NCBI GenBank assembly: GCA_029054535.1
Contig: JAIDFC010000023.1
Location: 1-10,783, forward strand
Direction: 5' to 3'
Source: Rikenella sp.
Lineage (GTDB): Bacteria > Bacteroidota > Bacteroidia > Bacteroidales > Rikenellaceae
Length of the DNA stretch: 10,783 nt
Under the pieces are notes generated by a model. It searched no databases. It was not told the DNA's origin and saw only the letters and a list, made by a program, of their open reading frames with translations. Made by a program: the position numbers and the translations under genes. Positions 6,481 to 10,783 of this stretch are shown piece by piece (the first letter of the stretch is position 1; each line of letters opens with the position of its first letter).

Positions 6481-7680
6481 TTATCGGGTGCGTCCCGGAT
6501 AGGTCTGGAGTGCGACGGCCAAGGTCTCCATCGCTGCCCGCAGGTCGTCGATGTTGAGAACGTAGGCCAGTCGTACTTGATGTCGTCCGGTTGCCGGGTC
6601 GGCATAGAAACCCGAAGCCGGGGCCACCATCACCGTCCGTCCTTGGTGTTCGAACTCCTCTAACATCCACTGGGCGAAGCGGTCCGCATCGTCCACCGGC
6701 AATTCCGCGATCGCATAGAACGCGCCGCGAGGCATCGGACACCGTACGCCCGGCATTCGGTTCAGCGCATCGATCATAAAGTTACGCCGCGCCTGGTACT
6801 CGTCGTGTACCGTCGTAAAATAGCTTTTCGGCGTATGCAAAGCCGCTTCGGCGGCCAGTTGTTCGATGTACGGCGCGCAGAGCCGTGCCTGTCCCATCCG
6901 CAAAGCCGCGTCGATCACCGCCGCATTCCGACTCACCAAAGCTCCGATCCGTGTACCGCACATGCTGAAACGTTTCGAAATCGAGTCCACCATGATCACG
7001 TGGTCGTCCACCCCCTCCAGCGTCAAAACCGAGTGGTGCTGCGCGCCGTCGTAACAAAAGTCGCTGTACACCTCGTCGGCGATCAGAAAGAGGTCGTGGC
7101 GAAGCACGATCTCCCGCAACTGGCGAATCTCGGCTTCGCTATACAGATAGCCGGTAGGGTTGTTCGGATTGCAAATCAGGATCCCCCGTGTTTTCGGTGT
7201 GATGAGCCGCTCGAACTCCGCTATCGACGGCAGCGCGAAATCCTCCTCGATATACGACCGTACGGGGACGATCTCGACCCCGGCCTCCGTCGCGAAACCG
7301 TTGTAGTTGGCGTAGTACGGCTCCGGAACGATGATCTGGTCGCCTCGGTCGCACGTCGCCAACAGGGCCATCAGAATAGCCTCCGAACCGCCCGTCGTTA
7401 CGATCACCTGTTCGTCTGTCAGTGGCAGCCCCCGATCCGTATAGAACCGGGCCAATGCCTCGCGATAACTCCCGATACCGGCCGAGTGCGTGTAGGCGAT
7501 CGTCCGAACGTCCACCGCTCGAATCGCTGCCAAAGCCTCTTCCGGTGTCGGAATGTCCGGCTGTCCGATGTTCAGGTGGTAAACGTGTATGCCTCGACGC
7601 TTGGCCGATTCGGCATATGGAACGAGTTTGCGAATGGGAGAGGCCGGTATATGTTGTCCGGTCTGCGAAATCTTCGGCAT
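6481..7680 (-). CDS. PLP-dependent class I aminotransferase
   Basis: A 399-residue cytoplasmic enzyme of fold type I (aspartate aminotransferase superfamily, subgroup I-gamma-like), moving an amino group between an amino acid and a 2-oxo acid. Visible residues: GGSEA at 97-101 around the phosphate site, NPNNPTG at 171-177, Asp202 and Tyr205 in ADEVYSD, Schiff-base Lys236 in SISKRFSMCGTRIG, Arg244, and Arg370 in VRLAYVLN, the likely alpha-carboxylate clamp. The length is normal and all catalytic positions are present. It is probably an aspartate or broad-specificity aminotransferase, but the exact substrate cannot be read from sequence. The start at 7680 is supported by MPKISQTGQHIPASPIRKL, typical of this subgroup, and by a TATCTTTG box 38 nt upstream. 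It diverges from mnmA across a region holding copy 2 of the palindromic repeat. Confidence 0.9.
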   Translation of the reverse strand: MPKISQTGQHIPASPIRKLVPYAESAKRRGIHVYHLNIGQPDIPTPEEALAAIRAVDVRTIAYTHSAGIGSYREALARFYTDRGLPLTDEQVIVTTGGSEAILMALLATCDRGDQIIVPEPYYANYNGFATEAGVEIVPVRSYIEEDFALPSIAEFERLITPKTRGILICNPNNPTGYLYSEAEIRQLREIVLRHDLFLIADEVYSDFCYDGAQHHSVLTLEGVDDHVIMVDSISKRFSMCGTRIGALVSRNAAVIDAALRMGQARLCAPYIEQLAAEAALHTPKSYFTTVHDEYQARRNFMIDALNRMPGVRCPMPRGAFYAIAELPVDDADRFAQWMLEEFEHQGRTVMVAPASGFYADPATGRHQVRLAYVLNIDDLRAAMETLAVALQTYPGRTR

Positions 7681-7717
7681 AACCTATTGTCTACGTTGGG
7701 TTCTTGTTCTGAATTAA

Positions 7718-7725
7718 CAAAGATA
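7718..7725 (-). promoter_or_regulatory. -7 box of the aminotransferase promoter
   Basis: TATCTTTG on the minus strand, a perfect TAnnTTTG match 38 nt upstream of the start codon. No clear TTG was found 18-21 nt further up, so the -33 element is weak or absent. Confidence 0.5.
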
Positions 7726-7767
7726 GTGTTTTTCTCGCTACTATCATTCGCGTTTGAAAATCCATTC

Positions 7768-7824
7768 TTTAGCTACGTTCTGGAACTGTTCTTTCTGTGA
7801 ACAGAAAGAACAGTTCCCTCCGGC
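7768..7824 (-). repeat. Palindromic intergenic repeat, copy 2
   Basis: The central inverted repeat is perfect, with 17-bp arms: GGAACTGTTCTTTCTGT (7782-7798) and its complement (7801-7817) around GA. Read on the minus strand it has GCCGGA (7824-7819), the core TTTCTGTTCACAGAAAG shared with copy 1, and ACGTAGCTAAA (7778-7768) at the same 12-nt spacing. It lies between two divergent genes, so it cannot be the terminator of either. The arms outside the shared core differ from copy 1 on both sides in a compensatory way, so the stem is kept while the sequence changes. Confidence 0.75.
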
Positions 7825-7870
7825 ACAAAGAACAATTTTCAAATAGAGATAGATTCCAGGGAAAAAGCCG

Positions 7871-7878
7871 TATCTTTG
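7871..7878 (+). promoter_or_regulatory. -7 box of the mnmA promoter
   Basis: TATCTTTG, a perfect TAnnTTTG match, 37 nt upstream of the mnmA start. No clear TTG at 18-21 nt upstream. It begins 53 nt beyond the arm of the palindromic repeat. Confidence 0.5.
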
Positions 7879-7915
7879 AATTCGTTCCGAGAAAAAACGG
7901 GACGAGAGCGAGGTT

Positions 7916-9121
7916 ATGGAAAAACAGGCGACGAAACATAAGGGACGAGTTGTGGTGGGACTTTCGGGCGGAGTCGATTCGAGCGTGGCGGCGTGGGTGC
8001 TCAAGGAGCAAGGGTACGAGGTGGTGGGGATGTTCATGCGCAACTGGCACGACACGACCGGGACGCTGGCCGGGGATTGTCCGTGGTACGACGATCGGGT
8101 TTTTGCGGAGCTGGTGGCCAAGAAGTTGGACATCGAGTTCCATTTTATCGACCTCAGCGAGCAGTATCGCGAGCGGGTGGTGGATTATATGTTCGCCGAG
8201 TACGGGCGGGGACGGACGCCGAATCCCGATGTGTTGTGCAACCGGGAGATCAAATTCGACGCTTTTCTGAAGGCCGCTTTGGAACTCGGGGCCGATTATG
8301 TGGCCACGGGGCATTACTGCAAGACCGACACGGTGGTCAGTCCGGTCGACGGACGCTCTTATCATCGTCTCGTGGCGGGCGACGATCACAATAAGGATCA
8401 GAGCTATTTTTTGTGTCAGCTCAACCAGAAGCAGCTTGCGAAGGCGTTGTTCCCGATCGGCGACCTCGAAAAGCCGGAGGTGCGGCGCATCGCGGCGGAA
8501 CAGGGGTTGGCGACGGCCGAACGGAAAGATTCTCAGGGGATTTGCTTTGTCGGAAAGGTCGACCTGCCGGTTTTCCTGCAACAGAAGCTGGCGGCGAAGC
8601 CGGGCGGGGCGATCGTCGAGATTCCGGCCGATTGGGCAGGGTATGCCGACGCGGCGCACGATCCGTACGCACCTTATATATATAAGGTGAGCGACGGGGT
8701 GAAAGTCGGTGAGCACAACGGGGCCCATTTCTACACGATCGGGCAGCGCAAAGGGCTGAACGTCGGGGGGAAGCTGGAACCGTTGTTCGTCGTTGCGACC
8801 GATGTCGAGGCGAATGTCATTTATGTCGGAATGGGGGAACGACATCCCGGCTTGTATCGACAGGGGTTGCGGATCCGGCCGGACGAGATGCACTGGATTC
8901 GTCCGGACTTGGCGCCGGCACTCGGAGATACTCTGCCGCGGGAGTACCTGGTGCGGATTCGCTATCGGCAGCCGCTGCAGCGGGCGACTCTTCGCGTCGA
9001 TGGCGACGGGTGGGGGATTGTCGACTTCGCCGAACCGCAGCGCGGGATTACGGCGGGTCAGTTTGCGGCGTGGTATGCGGCGGACGGCGAACTGGTGGGG
9101 TCGGGGGTGATCGACGCGTAA
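7916..9121 (+). CDS. mnmA: tRNA-specific 2-thiouridylase MnmA
   Basis: A 401-residue cytoplasmic enzyme that makes 2-thiouridine at the wobble U34 of Lys, Glu and Gln tRNAs, using ATP and persulfide sulfur. The PP-loop SGGVDSS (17-23) binds ATP. The catalytic cysteine pair is present as Cys108 in NPDVLCNREIKF and Cys210 in DSQGICFVG, matching the active-site cysteines of E. coli MnmA. The C-terminal part has the tRNA-binding and beta-barrel regions, with HNGAHFYTIGQRKGL as a family landmark. It is somewhat longer than E. coli MnmA because of an insertion near residues 235-260 (PADWAGYADAAHDPYAPYIY), which I recall as usual in Bacteroidetes. The start at 7916 fits the distance to the PP-loop. 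It converges on coaD with 15 nt between the stop codons. Confidence 0.95.
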   Translation: MEKQATKHKGRVVVGLSGGVDSSVAAWVLKEQGYEVVGMFMRNWHDTTGTLAGDCPWYDDRVFAELVAKKLDIEFHFIDLSEQYRERVVDYMFAEYGRGRTPNPDVLCNREIKFDAFLKAALELGADYVATGHYCKTDTVVSPVDGRSYHRLVAGDDHNKDQSYFLCQLNQKQLAKALFPIGDLEKPEVRRIAAEQGLATAERKDSQGICFVGKVDLPVFLQQKLAAKPGGAIVEIPADWAGYADAAHDPYAPYIYKVSDGVKVGEHNGAHFYTIGQRKGLNVGGKLEPLFVVATDVEANVIYVGMGERHPGLYRQGLRIRPDEMHWIRPDLAPALGDTLPREYLVRIRYRQPLQRATLRVDGDGWGIVDFAEPQRGITAGQFAAWYAADGELVGSGVIDA

Positions 9122-9131
9122 TCCGAACGAG

Positions 9132-9144
9132 ACCTCTTAGAGGT
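9132..9144. terminator. Small shared hairpin between mnmA and coaD
   Basis: ACCTC (9132-9136), TTA loop, GAGGT (9140-9144). The loop is the coaD stop codon read from the other strand. The stem is only 5 bp and no strong T-tract follows on either side, so a terminator role for these convergent genes is tentative. Confidence 0.25.
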
Positions 9145-9607
9145 ATTTCTCCAACTCGATGCCGGCGGGAAGCAGAGGCGCGATGTCGGCCCGGTGGAGG
9201 TACAGTTCCTTGACGACGGCCGACGAGATCGCTCCGAGGGTCGGCGAGGTGAGCAGGTAGCAGGTCTCGATCGTCGGGTCGAGCCGCTTGTTGATGGCGT
9301 CGATGGTGCGGTCGCCCTCGAAGTCGTCCACCGACCGGATGCCTCGCAGCAGGATCCGGACTCCCTGCCGGTGGCAGAAATCGGTCGTCAGCCCTTCGTA
9401 AGCCTCGACGCTCACCCGCGGCTCGTCGCGGAACGCGTCCCGGATCAACCGAACGCGGTTCTCCATCGTGAGAAAACCCTTCTTCTTGATGTTGTGTCCC
9501 ACCCCGACGACGATCCGGTCGAAGAGGGTCAGGCCGCGGCGTACGATATCCTCGTGGCCGGCGGTGAACGGGTCGAAAGACCCGGCGAAAATTGCGCTTT
9601 TCTCCAT
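9137..9607 (-). CDS. coaD: Phosphopantetheine adenylyltransferase
   Basis: A 156-residue cytoplasmic enzyme for the penultimate step of coenzyme A synthesis: 4'-phosphopantetheine plus ATP gives dephospho-CoA and pyrophosphate. The nucleotidyltransferase T-x-G-H motif is seen as GSFDPFTAGH (9-18), with Thr15 and His18. Other family landmarks are RGIRSVDDFE (88-97) and ISSAVVKEL (127-135), which shape the ATP site. The length is normal for CoaD. The start at 9607 puts MEKSAIFAGSFDP at the N-terminus as in the family; the frame is open for 53 more codons upstream, but these run across the rpsP promoter and do not look like protein. It is transcribed divergently from rpsP and converges with mnmA. 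Confidence 0.95.
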   Translation of the reverse strand: MEKSAIFAGSFDPFTAGHEDIVRRGLTLFDRIVVGVGHNIKKKGFLTMENRVRLIRDAFRDEPRVSVEAYEGLTTDFCHRQGVRILLRGIRSVDDFEGDRTIDAINKRLDPTIETCYLLTSPTLGAISSAVVKELYLHRADIAPLLPAGIELEKYL

Positions 9608-9625
9608 AAAATCAAACGTTGATTC

Positions 9626-9655
9626 TTGTGTAAAGATAAACATTTTGTATCTTTG
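9626..9655 (+). promoter_or_regulatory. rpsP-rimM promoter
   Basis: TTG (9626-9628), 19 nt, TATCTTTG (9648-9655): a full match to the Bacteroidetes vegetative promoter. Transcription would start near 9660, leaving a leader of about 125 nt before rpsP. That leader contains a 6-bp hairpin, GGAGAC (9705-9710) with GTCTCC (9714-9719). Confidence 0.75.
9631..9638 (-). promoter_or_regulatory. Possible -7 box of the coaD promoter
   Basis: TATCTTTA on the minus strand, one base off TAnnTTTG, 23 nt upstream of the coaD start. It lies inside the spacer of the rpsP promoter. No good -33 box was seen, so this is a weak call. Confidence 0.3.
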
Positions 9656-9786
9656 CGCCACTTGTCCGAAACAACGGCGGTTTTGAACAAACCAGAGGAA
9701 CGGGGGAGACGGGGTCTCCGCGGTTCGTTTTTCAAAGAACGTTGTGGGGAGGCAAGGGATTGACAATCAATAAACAAAAACCTAAA

Positions 9787-10362
9787 ATGTCAACCAAAAT
9801 CAGATTGTCGCGCCACGGGAAAAAAGGGTATGCTTTCTATCACATCGTGGTAGCCGACAGCCGCTCGCCGCGCGACGGGCGATTCATCGAAAAACTCGGT
9901 ACTTACAACCCGAACACCAATCCGGCGACCGTAGAACTCAACTTCGAAAGCGCTGTACGGTGGATCGGCGTAGGGGCGCAGCCGACCGATACGGCGCGTT
10001 CGATCTTGTCGAAAGAGGGGGTCATGTACCGTCATCACTTGAACGGAGGGGTCAAGAAAGGGGCCTTTACCGAAGAGGTTGCGGAACAAAAGTTCGCTAA
10101 ATGGGTGGCCGAAAAAGAGGCCAAAGCGGCTCAGGCTAAGGCGGCTCAGGAGGCGGCTAAAGCTAAGTCGGCTAAGGAACGCCTCGAGGCGGAAACCAAA
10201 GTGAAGGAAGCTAAGGCGGCGGCTTTGGCGGCTAAACTGGCAGAAGCGGCTCAGGCTGCTCAAGCTGCGGCGGCGGAAAACGCGGCTGAGGAGAGCGAAA
10301 GCGCGGCGGCTGAAGAAGGCGCGGCAGAGGCGACGGAAGCGGCTGAAACGGCAGCTGAGTAA
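9787..10362 (+). CDS. rpsP: Small ribosomal subunit protein bS16 with long C-terminal tail
   Basis: A 191-residue protein. Residues 1 to about 85 are the bS16 core: MSTKIRLSRHGKKGYAFYHI, then DSRSPRDGRFIEKLGTYNP (24-42) and a Trp59 region. bS16 binds 16S rRNA and is needed for 30S assembly. The core normally ends near residue 80-90; here about 100 more residues follow. The first part of the tail (110-150) is Ala/Lys/Glu-rich and probably helical, while the last 30 residues are Ala/Glu and strongly acidic. Tails like this are common in Bacteroidetes bS16. The tail DNA is low in complexity, with many GCGGCT and GCTAAG runs. The start at 9787 is the conserved MSTKIRL; an upstream in-frame ATG at 9742 adds residues foreign to the family. 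rimM follows 51 nt downstream. Confidence 0.95.
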   Translation: MSTKIRLSRHGKKGYAFYHIVVADSRSPRDGRFIEKLGTYNPNTNPATVELNFESAVRWIGVGAQPTDTARSILSKEGVMYRHHLNGGVKKGAFTEEVAEQKFAKWVAEKEAKAAQAKAAQEAAKAKSAKERLEAETKVKEAKAAALAAKLAEAAQAAQAAAAENAAEESESAAAEEGAAEATEAAETAAE

Positions 10363-10413
10363 TTTCTATGTACTTTCCGCCGTCTTATTCAGCGATGGCG
10401 GAGAAACGGAACG

Positions 10414-10783
10414 ATGGGAAAGAGTCAGGTGTTCGCTTATGCAGACCGGGCGGCTGCGATTATCGCAGAGGAACGGAATGCGGTGGGACGTATCAAAAAA
10501 AGGTACGGGACCATCGAACGGGGCGACGGGGAACGGCGGCAGACGGTGGACGGGGCGTTGCTGGTAACGCTTTTCGACGCTTTTCCGGAGACCGTGGATT
10601 TTCATGCGGAACCGCTGTGGATCGAGTGCGATTCACGGGCGGTTCCGCTTTTTGTAGCCTCGTTCGAACGGTGGGGGAATGGTGCGGCGGTTGTGCTGTT
10701 CGACGATTTCGAACGGGCGGAAACGGCGGAGCTGCTGGTGGGCAAGGTCCTGCATTACGAGGGGGGAAGAAAAGGGGCTCGGA
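10414..10783 (+). CDS. rimM: Ribosome maturation factor RimM, 5' part (cut by window end)
   Basis: An open frame of 123 complete codons running off the window end. RimM binds the 30S subunit near S19 and helps process and assemble 16S rRNA. The call rests on the N-terminal domain pattern VGRIKKRYGTIERGD (24-38), EPLWIECDSRAVPLFVASFE (about 66-85), and FDDFERAETAELLVGKVLHY (95-114), which follows the RimM order of a G-x-I-x-K-x-x-G start, a VPLF strand and an A..L.G...Y end. It also sits directly after rpsP, its usual operon partner. The PRC-barrel C-terminal domain would lie outside the window. The ATG at 10414 is the first in frame; about 24 residues before the core is slightly long, so a later start is possible. 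Confidence 0.75.
   Translation, partial: MGKSQVFAYADRAAAIIAEERNAVGRIKKRYGTIERGDGERRQTVDGALLVTLFDAFPETVDFHAEPLWIECDSRAVPLFVASFERWGNGAAVVLFDDFERAETAELLVGKVLHYEGGRKGAR

Noticed and set aside
6805..7800. 331-codon plus-strand open frame antisense to the aminotransferase
   Set aside because: Shadow of a well-supported aminotransferase gene; composition and lack of motifs are typical of antisense frames.
7769..8893. 374-codon minus-strand open frame antisense to mnmA
   Set aside because: The plus strand encodes MnmA with all catalytic motifs; the antisense translation lacks any motif.

Overview
The window looks like a GC-rich member of the Bacteroidota, most likely order Bacteroidales, and an Alistipes/Rikenellaceae-type genome would fit. 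The reasons are: several promoters with the Bacteroidetes -7 box TAnnTTTG (two with a TTG exactly 19 nt upstream), a Porin_10-like outer-membrane protein, a bS16 with a long Ala/Lys/Glu tail, and a surface-protein fragment with the DPCPAGWRVP...PVRCVRE tail common in fimbrillin-like proteins. The genus is an inference from memory, not a search.

Layout. Positions 1-362 hold no clear protein gene. They do hold a palindromic repeat (11-70) and what looks like a complete minus-strand small-RNA gene: promoter at 329-358, 5' hairpin, nested stems, and a strong terminator at 106-142. Next comes a minus-strand block: a lytic transglycosylase lipoprotein (363-1040) behind a putative porin (1100-3214), which probably form one envelope operon. 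The porin has a long, structured upstream leader built on repeat sequence (3310-3413). Then come pssA (3512-4216), a plus-strand remnant of a fimbrillin-like surface protein (about 4272-4718), a kinase-WG-repeat fusion protein (4666-6252) and a class I aminotransferase (6481-7680).

A second copy of the palindromic repeat lies between the divergent aminotransferase and mnmA (7916-9121). mnmA converges on coaD (9137-9607, minus). coaD and rpsP (9787-10362) diverge from one short region with closely spaced promoters. rpsP is followed by the start of rimM (10414 to the window end), the usual order of the rpsP-rimM translation operon.

Functionally the window mixes housekeeping genes (tRNA thiolation, CoA synthesis, 30S assembly, phosphatidylethanolamine precursor synthesis, transamination) with envelope genes. 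The less ordinary parts are the candidate small RNA at the left end, the dispersed palindromic elements, the decayed surface-protein tail wedged between pssA and the kinase-WG gene, and the kinase-WG protein itself. I saw no CRISPR array, transposase, tRNA or rRNA.
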